From: Helichrysum umbraculigerum
Taxonomy: Eukaryota; Streptophyta; Magnoliopsida; Asterales; Asteraceae
Direction of reading: 5' to 3'
Length of the DNA: 64,000 nt
NCBI GenBank assembly: GCA_949592205.1
Contig: CATIUR010000004.1
Coordinates: forward strand, 82,373,337-82,437,336
The position numbers and the translations under genes are program-made. This document shows, one piece after another, positions 1 to 11,777 of the stretch. The notes beneath the pieces were generated by a model, which saw only the letters and a program-made list of their open reading frames with translations, ran no database searches and had not been told where the DNA came from. Positions within the stretch are counted from its first letter, which is position 1, and every line of letters starts with the position of its first letter.

Positions 1-743
1 GACACACATTTGTCAGAGATTGGGGAATAGGATTAGAGAATAACTGTTGATTGAATTGATCAGTACATTTGGGAGAACTTCCGGTGTATCTGACACTATA
101 TAATTGCTATCCATGTGACATATTATTTATCTGATTGTAGAGACCTTTACGTTAGATATTTGATAGGATCTTAATTATACGTCATTAATAATATAAGGTA
201 TCCAATGAGCAAACTGGCAATTTGAATCAATGCTAAGGAAAAACCATAAAACGGCACAGTACTTCGTATAACGTTTTAATACGTGGGAAATGCTAAGGAA
301 CTTCCGTAGGTATAATACTTCGTGTTAATTTAAGTTCCTGGTTACTCAATGGATTAATCATCATAATTAGTGGCCTTAATACCCATAACTACTTATTCAA
401 AGCATATACTAGCATTATAGTAAACACTCTCGTATCCACTGTTCTCTGAGCCTCCTTACAAACATCCTTTCCTTTTTTGCATTTATTTTAATAGATTAGT
501 TATAAAACCAAACCAAATTAAATCTTATTTTAAACCCTAGCTAGATCACAAAAGATAATTATAACGCCTAAGATCCCATGCCCGTTGTAGTGTAAGAACG
601 ACACCTGAGTCAACATACCGCTTACTACCCTAGTAACCTAATTAGGGCTGAAAGTAGTATTAGCTTAGGATTTCCCCAGCTCTCTAAATTTAAAACAACC
701 CACTGTTATCGCTGCTGTGCAAACGACCGTTGTGGCGGTAACA
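1..743 (+). mobile_element. E1 5' LTR, 3' portion only (LTR type Q)
   Basis: This stretch is the tail of a long terminal repeat whose start lies before the window. The same sequence returns at 25337-26079 and, in part, at 36348-36982, with only scattered substitutions. It ends in taaca at 743 and is followed at once by a primer-binding site and a gag ORF, which makes it the 5' LTR of the element running rightward. The part around 240-330 (acttcgtata, cgtgggaaatgctaaggaa) is distantly similar to E2's LTR, so the families are related. No coding content is expected here. Confidence 0.85.
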
Positions 744-750
744 AGTTTTT

Positions 751-768
751 AGCGCCGCTATCGGGGAC
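751..768 (+). promoter_or_regulatory. E1 primer-binding site, degraded
   Basis: The sequence agcgccgctatcgggga lies seven bases after the LTR end. The equivalent site in E2 is tggcgccgctgccggggat, the form I associate with tRNA-Asp-primed Athila elements. Several substitutions, including loss of the first TGG, suggest that E1's copy no longer primes well. Confidence 0.7.
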
Positions 769-928
769 TACAACGACCGATTTTAGGTTTTTAGTTATTT
801 AGCGATCCTTTCGGAAGATCAATATCATCCGTAAGTTCCTTTTCCTGTCTTTAGGTTAGATTTCCTTTCTCGTTCTTAGATTAGTTAAAACCCATCCTTT
901 CCAAAACTCTATTTTCTGCCAACAAGTT

Positions 929-2845
929 ATGACAAATCGTATCACTCTCGCCTCATCAATCAAGCCACTGCTAGAGGAACGAGGAGGACCAATCGTATCA
1001 TCTGCTGACGAAAACCTTGAAATTAAGCCACACTTCATTAAAATGATTAAATCTCAGTGTCAATTTCATGGTCTTTCGGTTGAAAATCCAAACTCTCATC
1101 TTAATAAATTCATCAACCTTTCTGACTCCTTCGAACAAACGGGATCCAGTAATGAAGTTACCCGACTTCACCTGTTTCCCTATTCTTTAGCTTCTCAAGC
1201 ACAAATATGGTTTTATGAACTCGAACCCAATTCGATTCATACATGGGAGGAGATGGCTACCAAATTCATGGCTAAATACTTCCCTCCTTCCCTACAAACC
1301 AAACTTAAAAATGAAATCACTAACTTTCTCCAAAAAGATAATGAATCATTAAGCTCTGCTTGGGAACGCTTTAAGAATTTGTTCAGAAGATGTCCGAATC
1401 ATCAGTTTGCTGAAACGAATCTGGTCTACACATTCTACAATAGTTTGAATTTTCATCACCAACAAACCCTCAATGCTGCTTCATCCGGAAATTTTATGCT
1501 ACATACTTCAGACGAAGCGTGGAAGTTGATTGAGACGATGACGATGCATCAACATGACTTGGAGCAAGATGAATCAACTACAGAGGAAAGGAGTACTTCC
1601 AATGCCTTGAACACTTTGAAAGAAATTGAATCAATCACTAAAGTTGTCAAGGACATGCAAGAACCTTCTAAACCCAAACACGAGAAGAAACCTCAAAGGC
1701 TATTCTCAAGCCAAAGGTTCAAAGAAGATATTCTTGCCACTACTGGAGAAACCTCTGATCAAGCCCATCATTCAAAATCTTTCATTCAGAGGCCAACCAA
1801 TCGACCTTCTTCTCAATCGTTAGTTCTTTCATCACCCTCTACTTCATCTCATTTGACTTCTCGTCTAAACACCAAAATTTTCAATAACTTAATGGTTAAT
1901 CAAAATAATATTAATAAACAAATTGTTGATTTTCAAAACCAAATTGATAGTTTGCTTAGAATTTCAAACGATTTAGTTATAAACATGGAGGATAATGTAA
2001 AAAGGTTGTTTTTAAAAGTTGATGAGAAGCAAAGGGAAGAAGCGATTAGCAAAACTATTCATCATTCATCTTATGATTATGATGATATCCTTGTGGTCAC
2101 TAGAGGAGGAAAAGAAACTAAGAATGAGAAATCAATAGATATTCCGACAAATGAACCTTCTATTTCTTCACCTCTCACTGACTCAGTACCAGTTAAGACT
2201 TCTGACACTTCTCCTGAGCCAGCACCTTCTAAAGCCCCAAAAGTTATTATTCCTTCACGTATACCTTTCCCTGGTAGGCTTAAGAAAGAGAAACAAGAAG
2301 CTCAGTTTGGAAAATATCTAGAGATGTTTAAAAGCTTACACTTAAATGTCAAACTTTTAGATGCTTTAGTTGAGATGCCTAGTTGTGCCAAATTCTTTAA
2401 AGAGCTCTTATCAAATAAAGAAAAGATTAGACAAATAGTTAACTTGCCTTTAGATGCAGAGTGCTCTTTGATCATGCAACAAGGACTACCCCCAAAGCTA
2501 GGAGATACTGGCCGTTTCACTATACCTTGTTATCTACAGGATGTTCAAATAAGTAACGCCTTAGCCGACTTAGGAGCTAGTGTAAACCTTATGTCGTATT
2601 CCCTCTATAGGAAATTAGGATTAAGCGAACTTTTACCAACTCGTATGACCATCCAATTAGCTGATAGATCAGTTAAACTCCCTCGTGGAATTGCTGAAGA
2701 TATTATGGTACGTGTTGATAAATTCGTCTTTCTTGTGGATTTTGTTGTCATGGACATTGAGGAAGACACCGAAGTTCCACTCATCCTTGGCAGACATTTC
2801 CTAAACACTGCCAAGGCCGTCATAGACGTAAATGAAAATCTTTAA
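929..2845 (+). CDS. gag-pro: E1 Athila-like Gag and aspartic protease
   Basis: This 638-residue ORF begins 185 bases after the LTR. Residues about 70-200 form a retrotransposon capsid-type domain (FPYSLASQAQIWFYEL, then KFMAKYFP). The middle is low-complexity and rich in Ser, Thr and Pro. Residues about 530-630 are a retroviral-type aspartic protease with the catalytic motif ADLGAS near residue 546 and the closing ILGRHFL. I see no CCHC zinc knuckle. The protein would form the particle core and cut the polyprotein. The frame closes at TAA 2843-2845, while the homologous frame continues one base out of register, so a one-base indel separates it from pol. The start is the first ATG of the open frame. 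Confidence 0.85.
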   Translation: MTNRITLASSIKPLLEERGGPIVSSADENLEIKPHFIKMIKSQCQFHGLSVENPNSHLNKFINLSDSFEQTGSSNEVTRLHLFPYSLASQAQIWFYELEPNSIHTWEEMATKFMAKYFPPSLQTKLKNEITNFLQKDNESLSSAWERFKNLFRRCPNHQFAETNLVYTFYNSLNFHHQQTLNAASSGNFMLHTSDEAWKLIETMTMHQHDLEQDESTTEERSTSNALNTLKEIESITKVVKDMQEPSKPKHEKKPQRLFSSQRFKEDILATTGETSDQAHHSKSFIQRPTNRPSSQSLVLSSPSTSSHLTSRLNTKIFNNLMVNQNNINKQIVDFQNQIDSLLRISNDLVINMEDNVKRLFLKVDEKQREEAISKTIHHSSYDYDDILVVTRGGKETKNEKSIDIPTNEPSISSPLTDSVPVKTSDTSPEPAPSKAPKVIIPSRIPFPGRLKKEKQEAQFGKYLEMFKSLHLNVKLLDALVEMPSCAKFFKELLSNKEKIRQIVNLPLDAECSLIMQQGLPPKLGDTGRFTIPCYLQDVQISNALADLGASVNLMSYSLYRKLGLSELLPTRMTIQLADRSVKLPRGIAEDIMVRVDKFVFLVDFVVMDIEEDTEVPLILGRHFLNTAKAVIDVNENL

Positions 2846-4068
2846 AACTTCGAGTCGGAACTGAGGAGGTCACCTTCAATGTTGACACACTAATGAAACA
2901 ACCTATGGAAGAAGACCTTGGTCTTGTAGACTTTATGCAGGAAATAATTGAAGAATACCTGGAAGAGATCCTCGCAGTAAGCAGCAATAACTCTCTTCCA
3001 AACACAGTCATCACTACCAGAAAACTTTGCCAGGAAGATGGAGGTCTATGCTCAGCTATCTCGGATCCACCAACCGCATCTAAGGAAGTGCTATTTCCTT
3101 TAAAGAAATCCAGCAATCAGCCAAACAGTTCTATCACAGCTGCTCCGCTTGGATCTGGCACACCTATCACTCTCTTAAGAAGGAACCCTACTCCGGAAGT
3201 GCCTGATTCATCTCTCACAAAAAACCAAATTCTGAAGACTCTCGAAGAGTTGGAGTCAATGCTTAAACCACCTTATCTACAATCTGAAAGGTCAAATCCA
3301 GAGATCACATTCAGCACATCTTCTTCTGCTCAAATTCAGAGATTTGCATTCACGGAAAACAACGATACCATAATCACTGAAGACAATGCAATCTCTCACT
3401 CTTCAAAAGCAAAATACGAGCTAAGAAAAGATGAGCTCTCCGATAAACCAGAATGGGTTGAAATAGCATCAGCAGACAGTCCAGAGATCCCTGCAGAAGA
3501 TTCAGAATTTCAAACGAAGTTCAACGAACTTAAAAGAGACGAAATTGCAAGGATGAAACCTTCCATAGAAGAACCACCAGAATTGGAGCTGAAGGAACTA
3601 CCCTCACACCTTGAATACGCTTTTCTCGAAGGACCTTCACACTTACCAGTTATCATATCAAAAGACCTGAAGCCGGAAAAGAAAGCAAAACTTATTCAAG
3701 TCTTGAAGTTACACAAAAAAGCAATTGCTTGGAAGATTTCTGACATTCAAGGTATCAGTCCGAACTATTGCACTCACAAGATCTTAATGGAAAATGACTT
3801 CAGACCATTAATTCAAAGGCAGAGGAGAGTCAACCCGAAGATTCAAGAAGTGGTTAAGAAGGAAGTTATTAAACTCTTGGACGCTGGCCTGATTTACCCT
3901 ATTTCAGATTCCCCTTGGGTCAGCCCAGTTCAAGTTGTCCCAAAGAAAGGAGGAATGACGGTTATCGCTAACGAAAACAATGAATTAATTCCAACACGAG
4001 CCGTCACCGGTTGGAGGGTGTGTATTGATTACCAAAAACTAAATGAAGCCACTCGCAAAGATCACTTC
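2846..4068 (+). pseudogene. pol: E1 pol, N-terminal part (linker and start of reverse transcriptase)
   Basis: The frame is open from about 2847 with no ATG until 2893, as expected of a pol segment cut off from gag-pro by a frameshift. The first 280 residues are a poorly conserved linker. The end is the reverse transcriptase N-terminus: VPKKGG near 3940, the GWRVCIDYQKLNEAT block near 4010-4050, then KDHF, where the coding sequence stops at the solo LTR. It resumes at 6533 with FPLPFIDQ, so the insertion split one gene and removed nothing. The copy is dead. Confidence 0.85.
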
Positions 4069-5159
4069 TGTAACACCCCCAAATTTGATTGATTTGCGGA
4101 AGCACGATTTGGGTGTTACTAATCAATAACAAAGCACAAAGATATATAGTAAACGACTCTATATGCGTCGTTTTAACAAAATATATTGATATTGAAATGT
4201 TTACAACATTTATAGCTTTACATAGCTCGAGTTTAAATAAAAGGAGATTTCAGTACATAAGTACTTGTACAAAATATACTAATGCAAGAAAATCTCAAAC
4301 GTCTGTATGCTGACTCGAGCTAGAAGTCCAGAAGCAGAAACAACCTACTGCTTGGTACCTGCGATACATGCTAAATGGGTCAGCTAAAGCTGGTGAGCTC
4401 ACAGGTTTGAAATCAAGTAATATCGTATGAACCGCAAGATTTAAATAATTGAATTGCATCCAGCAATTGATAATGTGTATGTATACAGCCATGAGCACAT
4501 AGTTGAGCTTAACTCGAGGGTCGGGTCCCCTATAGAGAATTCCGGGCGAGGTGCCTCCACGAATGCCTAATCAACATTCGTCTTCCCAAATATTAGTACG
4601 TCCGTTTACCCGGATAGTGCTTGCTAACCGGAACGAGGAGGGTCAATCCTATATGGTACCATATACTAATATTCACGCTACAACGTATTAACAACTATGC
4701 TGACGGAGGACTTTAAATGATTAGTTGTGAAAAACTCATGTAGTATATGAAATGTTTGTACTTGCGTTCACATGTTAAAAATGAGCAATATATCACACCC
4801 CTGAGTAAAATAGTAAAAAGAGGGGCCATGAGACTCACCTGAGTCTTGTGAGTTTAACTTAATAAACTTGAGTTGATTAGCCGAGTATGAAGTCCAAAGA
4901 CTTGTAACCTGAGGGTGTCCACGACACGCGATGGTTATAAACATGATTGGGTATCTCAAAAGATCACCCTTGTAGTTGTTACACAACTATATATATGTCC
5001 AAATTACTACGATTTGTTTGATTTGTTAAGTGTTTGAAAACATGTACGGCCCGTTGGTGACGGATTTGTAATAATAATCTCAACTATTATTATTTTGATT
5101 TCGTGGCGTTTTACTTGAAAATGTGTTTTGATTGTGTTTTAGAAGCCGTTACGGAATCT

Positions 5160-5252
5160 AAGTACGGGGGTCCGGGGGCAGCGCCCCTGGTAGCGGGGTC
5201 CAAGGGGCGGCAGCCCCTGGCTGGGGTCGAGCTGCCAGGTCAGCTTGGAAAA
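5160..5252. repeat. GC-rich cassette shared with the E5 LTR
   Basis: This is a block of about 90 bp, very GC-rich within an AT-rich LTR, containing cgggggtccgggggcagcg and tggggtcgagctgcc. It is nearly identical to the reverse complement of 46925-47015 in E5's LTR, while the surrounding LTR sequence is much more diverged. It holds several internal inverted repeats (gggggcagcgcccc). It is absent from the E4 LTR. The function is unknown. Confidence 0.8.
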
Positions 5253-5369
5253 TTTTTATTTCTACTATATTGCTTTGGTCAAAAACGCAGCTGGGATTTG
5301 AATTCGGGTAAAATCGAGTGATAAATTTCGAGTCTCGACACTTAGTAAAAATCTGAGTTTTCTGTGTTT

Positions 5370-5640
5370 TGCGACACAATATGCGACACAAAAGTTGTTA
5401 TGCGACACAATGTCTATGCGACACAATGGTTGTGTCGCATAGATGCGAGATGCTGATTCAACAGCGACATAGTGATTGTGTCGTATGAAAATACGACATA
5501 GAATACGACATAATGGTTGTGTCGCAAAACTTACGACACTAATTCTTTGGTACGACACAAGATGCGAAATACGACATAACGTGCGACACCACAGGTAAAA
5601 TACGACACAACATGCGACACAAGGCTTGTGTCGCATGGAA
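5370..5640. repeat. Array of GCGACACAA / TTGTGTCGC words
   Basis: The word tgcgacacaa and its reverse complement recur about a dozen times in 270 bp, with variants such as tacgacata. The best pair is a perfect 14-bp inverted repeat: TCTATGCGACACAA at 5413-5426 and its complement at 5430-5443, separated by tgg. Spacing is irregular, so this is not a simple tandem repeat or a CRISPR array. Confidence 0.85.
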
Positions 5641-6530
5641 GAACATCAGCCCAGAAAGTCCGGCTGTCAAGAATTTTCCGGCCAAAAACCCATTTCAAAC
5701 CCGTTTTTAAGCTATGAAATCGTGTTCTATACTTAGCAAGGGACATATACAAGTTATAATAACAACTACAAGTGAAAAATACTAAGAATCGAGAGATTTC
5801 GGGATTTTGTCGGAAACTTACAAATTGCCGAAATGGAAATCCGGAAAGATAGAAGTGTAGATCGTTGCGAGGTGGTCGTGAATCTATAAAAATCTTGATG
5901 ATTCGAGCGCGTTTCGTTGTGTTATTTGATTGTTTTGTGGATGGTGGTGGTTTTGGATAAAAGAGAGAAAAAAGGAGAGTAAGTGAGAGAAAGAAAAGAA
6001 AGAAATGAGAGGAATGAGGAGGGAGGTGGAGGTTATCCTCCACTTTCAGTCTCCGCCCCGCGCTACGCGTGGTGTTCGTTTTCTCCGGCTTTTAACGTTT
6101 TAATAAATATTTTGCGCGTTAATTAACCATTTTAAAATACAAATTTTGTTTAATAATTTAATTAAATTGTTTTACCAATTACTTAATAATTCAAAGATTT
6201 AAAATGTGATTTAGATAATTTGCGTATTTTGTTGTTAATTAGGTACGTTTTTAATTGTACAAAGGGGGACAACTTTTGGGAATAAAATTTAAACAGTAGT
6301 TTAGACTCAGTAATGTTTTATACTTAAATATAAATTGTGTCACCAACGTCCGTATTCATGGAATCGAACTACATTCGATTTAAATTGCGTACGATTTAAT
6401 CAATCGCATTTTCGTATATATTCAACAATATATATAATTCGATACATTAATTAGCCTAACACATAACTAATTATATGTATTAACATATGATCAGGCACTA
6501 GTTACTAGTCCTAATTTGGCGGGTGTTACA

Positions 6531-7717
6531 ACTTCCCTCTACCGTTCATTGATCAGATGCTGGAGAGATTATCAGGAAATGAATTCTACTTCTTTCTTGA
6601 TGGATTCTCCAGATATTTTCATATTCCTCTCGATCCTAAGGACCAAGAAACGACGACATTCACATGTCCATATGGAACTTTCGCCTACCTACGTATGCCG
6701 TTTGGCTTATGTAATGCACCTGCTACATTTCAGCGATGCATGGTAGCAATCTTCCATGACATGATTGAAGAATGCATGGAGGTATTCATGGACGACTTCT
6801 CAGTCTTTGGAAATTCTTTCTCTGCTTGTCTTTCCAACTTGGATAGGATGCTTGCCCGATGTGAAGAATCAAACCTCGTTCTGAATTGGGAAAAATGCCA
6901 TTTCATGGTAAAAGAAGGAATAGTTTTAGGGCACCGCATATCAAAATCCGGAATTGAAGTTGACAAAGCTAAAGTTGAAACTATCTCAAAACTTCCTCCA
7001 CCTACTTCTGTTAAAGCCATCCGAAGTTTTCTAGGTCACGCCGGATTCTACCATCGTTTCATCAAGGATTTCTCCAAGATCACTCGACCTATGACTCATC
7101 TTCTTGAAAAAGATACTCCGTTTGCCTTTACAGATGAATGTCTCCAAGCTTTTAACTACCTGAAAGATCAGCTTGTACATGCACCGATAATAATTGCCTC
7201 ATATTGGAGCCTTCCATTTGAGATCATGTGCGACGCTAGTGATTTCGCAGTTGGAGCTATATTGGGACAGAGGAAGGATAAGCACTTTCAACCAATATAC
7301 TATGCCAGCAAAACGCTCACAGACGCTCAAGAAAATTACACAACCACAGAAAAGGAGCTGCTTGCGGTAGTATTTGATTTCGATAAATTTCGTTCCTATC
7401 TTATGATGTCCAAAACTATCGTCTATACAGATCATTCAGCCTTGAAGTATCTTTTCAAAAAGCAAGATGCCAAGCCTAGACTGTTAAAATGGATTCTACT
7501 CTTGCAAGAATTCGATATCGAAATCAGAGATAAGAAAGGAGCAGAAAATGTTGCAACAGATCATCTAAGCGGATTAGAAAATCCTACACTAGAGCAGCTT
7601 AATGAAAAGGATATTCAAGACCAGTTTCCTGAAGAACAACTCATGACATCAGCAAATACCATCAAGGATCCACATCCAAAGATCCTTAGTATGCTGATCA
7701 TGCTAATTTCCTGGTAG
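6531..7717 (+). pseudogene. pol: E1 pol, reverse transcriptase core and RNase H
   Basis: The frame resumes right after the solo LTR at 6533. Reverse transcriptase motifs include MPFGLCNAPATFQRCM and the catalytic box VFMDDFSVFG near 6783-6810, a form typical of Athila. RNase H follows, with MCDASDFAVGA near 7227, EKELLAVVF near 7353 and YTDHSALKY near 7426 carrying the acidic residues. The frame fails near 7660-7690, where the integrase frame takes over one base out of register, and the expected Trp codon at 7687-7689 of that frame is TAG. The fragment holds an intact catalytic core but cannot be made as one protein. Confidence 0.88.
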
Positions 7718-8958
7718 GAAATATAATACCCAAAGGAATGCCGACATCTCAGAGACAAAGATTCTTCCACGACATAAAGAATTACTATTGGGACGATCCT
7801 TTCCTCTTTAAGGTTTGCCCTGATCAAATCATTAGAAGATGCGTCGATGGGAAGGAAGCAGAACAAATCCTTCGACAAAGCCACCATGGACCTACTGGAG
7901 GACATCACGCAGTTAACCTAACAGCACGAAAGGTGTATGAGTCTGGCTTTTACTGGTCAACCATCTATCGAGATACTTATGACCTATTGAAACGCTGCGA
8001 CATTTGCCAAAGACAAGGCAATGTGTCAGCAAGGAACGAAATGCCACTCACTAATATCCAGGCTTGTGAGATCTTTGATATCTGGGGGTTAGACTTTATG
8101 GGACCTTTCCTTAAGTCTAATGGAAAATAGTACATCCTAGTTGCTGTCGATTATGTCTCCAGGTGGGCCGAAGCACAAGCTTTCCCAACAAATGATGCCA
8201 GAGTAGTGACAAAGTTTCTCAAACAACTATTCTGTCGATTCGGAACTCCAAGAGCTATCATAAGTGATCGTGGCACTCACTTCTGCAACACTCAATTCAT
8301 GAAGGTTATGCAGCAGTATGGCGTCACTCACAAGATGTCCACTGCCTATCATCCACAAACAAATGGACAAGCTGAGATCACGAACAGAGCTTTAAAGAGA
8401 ATCTTGGAGCGAACAGTTGGAAATCATGGGGATAAGTGGGCTGACAAATTAGACGATGCGTTGTGGGCATTCAAAACTGCTTACAAAACACCTTTATGTA
8501 CCACACCATATCGTCTAGTTTATGGCAAGGCATGTCACCTACCAGTGGAGTTGGAATACAAAGTATACTGGGCGCTGAAGAACTACAATCTGGACACTTC
8601 TATAACAGGTTCCCATCGGAGAATGCAACTAAATGAATTGGCCGAATTAAGAAATCAAGCATATGAAAGCTCCCTGAACTACAAAGATAGAACCAAGAGG
8701 ATTCATGATTCCAAGCTTAAACTCTCAAGGTTCAAACCAGGAGATAAAGTGCTTCTCTTCAATTTGCGTTTCAAAAAGTTCTCTGGAAAATTCAAAATCA
8801 GGTGGACCGGACCATTCATAATCTCAAAGGTATTCCCTTATGGTGCAGTCGAACTCGAATCACCAGAAGGTAATTTTAAGGTAAATGGTCATCGGTTAAA
8901 GCATTACATCGAAGACTTCCCCATTCGTGAGGATGTCTTTATCTTCGAACCACCATGA
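7690..8958 (+). pseudogene. pol: E1 pol, integrase with internal stop
   Basis: The zinc-binding HHCC domain is visible (H and H in HHGPTGGHHAVN near 7880-7920, then CDICQRQG near 7998). The catalytic DDE residues lie in LDFMGPF near 8090, SDRGTHF near 8263 and NGQAEITNR near 8362. A TAG at 8128-8130 interrupts the core just after the first Asp. The same frame then runs open to 8958. The C-terminal part (FKIRWTGPFIISKVFPYGAVEL) is the usual Gypsy integrase tail. The enzyme would insert cDNA into host DNA, but this copy is broken. Confidence 0.88.
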
Positions 8959-9255
8959 GTCAGCCAGAAAGGTACAAAAGTCGAGCTAAAAGACTCTTTA
9001 AACAAAGCGCTCTTGGGAGGCACCCCAAGCTAATCTTACTCATCCTGTCCTTTTTATTTCTTAGTTTATTTTTAATCTAGTATTGTTATCACTAATCTAA
9101 TGTATGCAGGCGTGCAACTTATCAGACAATCACATAGCTTTATCTGAGATAAGTTTTATTTACACAAATGCGAAAAGTTCAGATGGCATTCCATCTGTCT
9201 TTTCTGCATTTGTTCACTTTCTATCTAGCATTACCTGTTTTATGTTTATTTCAGG
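8959..9255 (+). other. E1 spacer after pol with conserved block and 3' splice sites
   Basis: The spacer starts with a block (aagcgctcttgggaggcacc) that reappears in E2 on the minus strand, right after E2's 488-aa ORF (20625-20650). Two sequences look like 3' splice sites: ctaatgtatgcag ending at 9108, and tgttttatgtttatttcag ending at 9254, one base before the next ORF's ATG. This would suit expression of the following ORF from a spliced RNA. No other gene is visible. Confidence 0.6.
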
Positions 9256-9897
9256 ATGGATGCTCGGATCGAGACTGAGGATCATGTTGCTGAGAGGCAA
9301 CCTAGACATAGGAGACGACACAGACCCAGAAAGAGGAGACACCCCAGACACAGGAGAGCTTTACCTGCAATCCCTGAGGAGGGGCTCGTAGATGTTCAGT
9401 TAGAGCATGAGGAGGAGGCCACATCACCTGCAGCCCAGCCTGTGCCACCACAGACTACTCCAGCGATCAGACAGCCACCTACTCTTGAGTATGGCATTAC
9501 CCTGTATGATCCCGCTGCTACTTGGGCCTTGTTCCAGACCTTCACTGCACATCATCAGATCCTTCCAGCACTGTGTGAAGTAGCCGGATTACCGAGACCT
9601 GCGGGACCACCTTTCAGGTTGGGACCAGACCCAGGACCATCTCGACCACCCTGGTCTTTCTTCCCTGCTGCTGGATCTTTTGTTGGACCTGCTGCTGGAC
9701 CATCTACTGGACACCCTATTGCTCCTGCTGCTGAGCCTGCTGCCTCTGGGACCTCTGCATCTATGAATCCAGTTCTTCGTGAGCAGCTTTATGCCATGCT
9801 TGATGTTTCGAGCCCAGCTATTGCTCCAGTCTATGACAGGACTGCAGAGGATGAGTTTGATCCAGATAGCGATGACTTGCTAAATGACTATTATTAG
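9256..9897 (+). CDS. E1 post-integrase ORF, unknown product
   Basis: This is a 213-residue ORF in the place where Athila elements carry their env-like third gene. The first 40 residues are extremely basic (many Arg and His), the middle is rich in Pro, Ala and Gly, and the end is acidic (EDEFDPDSDDLLNDYY). I see no signal peptide or membrane segment. It is far shorter than E2's third ORF and shows no clear similarity to its conserved N-terminal domain, so it may be a truncated derivative. The ATG sits one base after a strong 3' splice-site-like sequence. Confidence 0.55.
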   Translation: MDARIETEDHVAERQPRHRRRHRPRKRRHPRHRRALPAIPEEGLVDVQLEHEEEATSPAAQPVPPQTTPAIRQPPTLEYGITLYDPAATWALFQTFTAHHQILPALCEVAGLPRPAGPPFRLGPDPGPSRPPWSFFPAAGSFVGPAAGPSTGHPIAPAAEPAASGTSASMNPVLREQLYAMLDVSSPAIAPVYDRTAEDEFDPDSDDLLNDYY

Positions 9898-11777
9898 TTT
9901 ACTTTATCTTTATTTTATCTTTATTTTATTTCATGTATTACTCTGCACTTGTGAGACGTGATACTCTGATGAGGTTGTGATTACTGCAGAACTAGCTTCG
10001 TATGGAATGGCTGAGCCTGAACTTCTGAAATCATTTGCACCACTTCTGCACGAACCTGGTCCAACTCCAGTAACCACTATTTATAGGGAAGTTCCTTTTC
10101 AGTATTTTCATTTTGAATATTTTTCCATGACCCCCGTTTCAAAATCTAAGTGTGGGATTAGCAACCCCATTCTTAGAGAATACTTGAAACTAAAAATTGT
10201 TCAACAAAATCATTAAAACCCTAAGTGTGGGATTCTCCATACTTAGTGGCAAAAACATTAAGGACAATGTTTATTTTTAAGTGTGGGATAGCAATATACC
10301 CTACTTCGTATAATAAGCTTAAATTTTTAAAAAATGTCCTCAAATTTTTCAACTTGTTCTCGCATGAAGCCAATATGTCATCACTTTACCCTAAAACTTT
10401 CAAAACCATTTTGAGTCAACAATATATGTAAGGCTACAAAATTTTCAAATAAACTCAAAGGTTAAGCAGAAAGAGGTAGAATCAGGTCAGATTCCAACTT
10501 TTTCTTAATGAAAGTCTAAGAGGGGCATCACATGACTGGGCACATACAACCCTATAAACTTGCGGTGAGGTACTTGAGCCTAATAGCATTCATTTTTAAT
10601 GCTTCACTTTTCGTTTCTTGTGTGTGACTGGTGCATGTGTTCTGAATTAGAACTTGCTCCTGACATGCGTTTCGAGACCATATTGACAGGTGCCATACGT
10701 GGCATAGGTGCAATTAGATGACCTGGACATTTTTAGGAATAAACCCTTTTTCTCATATCTTTTCAAGCCAACCCTTTCCGACACTTTTTAGTGTTGAAGA
10801 TCCCCTAGAAAACCCTGTTGAGCCTAAGCCTTTTCGTTTCTTTCAAAACCCAAAAAGACCACATTTCCACTCACCACCAAAACATCTTGATAAAAGAAAT
10901 TTCTGAGTAAGTGAGAAACAGCTATTTGGATGTCCTTACCCACTCGAGCAATTGCTCCCTCAAGTCATAAATTCCTGGTGACGAACTTCAAAAAGAAGAA
11001 TATCAAAAGAAATCACCCGAAGCTCCCAAAAGAATCATTCATGGAGCCGTGAAAATTATCTTGAAGAAACTGCAAAAGTGAAAAGAGGATGAGGCATCTA
11101 AAAAAAAAAAAGCAGAAAAAGAAAATAAAAAAGAAAATGCCTCAAGAAAATACAAAAAGAAAGAATAAAAGATCCAAGGAAGTTCAAGAATCATCCAAAA
11201 AGAAGAAATTCTCAGTGGATTCCCCTTTCTATAGGATTCAGTCAAATAAAGGTTTCTCACGACCTTAAGAGTTTCTGGAGTCAAGATCAGTCCTTCCTTC
11301 CATACCCTACCAACCTTTCCTTTTCAAAATATTTCCCTTTTCACCCCCAAAATACAGCCCAATCAAATGTCATGGGATAATTAGTGTCGTCCCTGTCTAA
11401 GTGGTGGAGATTCGATTCTCGATCAAGCCTATGACGATGAATGCTGCATGACTGGTATTATGAGCGATTTCGTTTGATCTAGATTATTAGGAAACCCGAT
11501 ACACTTGTGTGAATTGAGTGACCACCTGGTGAGGAATCGCCTAGTCATGTATATTTCAAGATCACGAGAATTGAAAGCATGCCTAAGATGATCATTCTGA
11601 AAAGTTGGATACGTCATGTGCATATCTCCTATGTTACACCTGAGGGATTATTTGATTATTTTCGTATTTTTACTTATGTTTACGACTTCCGTAAATACAT
11701 TTTTCAGAAAAAGTTTCTGGGTATAGTTGACAGGCGGAATTGCTTGAGGACAAGCAAAACTCTAAGTGTGGGATATT
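9898..11777 (+). other. E1 long 3' untranslated region with repeated AAGTGTGGGAT
   Basis: No convincing gene lies here. AAGTGTGGGAT occurs near 10149, 10221, 10278 and 11764, the last abutting the LTR. Blocks such as gaggtacttgagcctaa, near 10570, and the segment 11370-11575 are matched in E2's equivalent region (15050-16060, minus strand). Conservation of noncoding sequence between an autonomous-type and a non-autonomous element suggests cis-acting signals, for instance for replication or RNA 3' processing. That is inference. Confidence 0.65.
11764..11777 (+). promoter_or_regulatory. E1 polypurine tract
   Basis: AAGTGTGGGATATT lies directly before the LTR start (tgatgtagcg at 11778, or tgtagcg at 11781). 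It is the usual place for plus-strand priming in reverse transcription and the last of four similar motifs in E1. Confidence 0.7.

Larger units (their letters stand above)
4069..6530 (-). mobile_element. Solo LTR (chromovirus type) inside E1 reverse transcriptase
   Basis: This 2,462-bp block begins tgtaacaccccc and ends gggtgttaca. It is flanked by a perfect 5-bp target duplication, acttc at 4064-4068 and 6531-6535. There is no internal gene, primer site or polypurine tract, so it is a solo LTR left by recombination between the two LTRs of a full element. Its ends match the E4 and E5 LTR ends, including ttgcggaagca just inside the left edge, and this places its sense strand as minus. The ORFs inside it (about 5265-6043) are repeat-derived and not genes. 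Confidence 0.93.

Noticed and set aside
751..768. tRNA genes at the primer-binding sites (also near 22271, 35694, 49077 and 49653)
   Set aside because: Only the short stretches complementary to tRNA 3' ends are present. No cloverleaf surrounds them.
5265..6043. Minus-strand ORFs of 123 and 170 aa in the solo LTR
   Set aside because: They run through the word array and AT-rich LTR sequence. Cys-Arg-Ile repeats reflect the DNA word.
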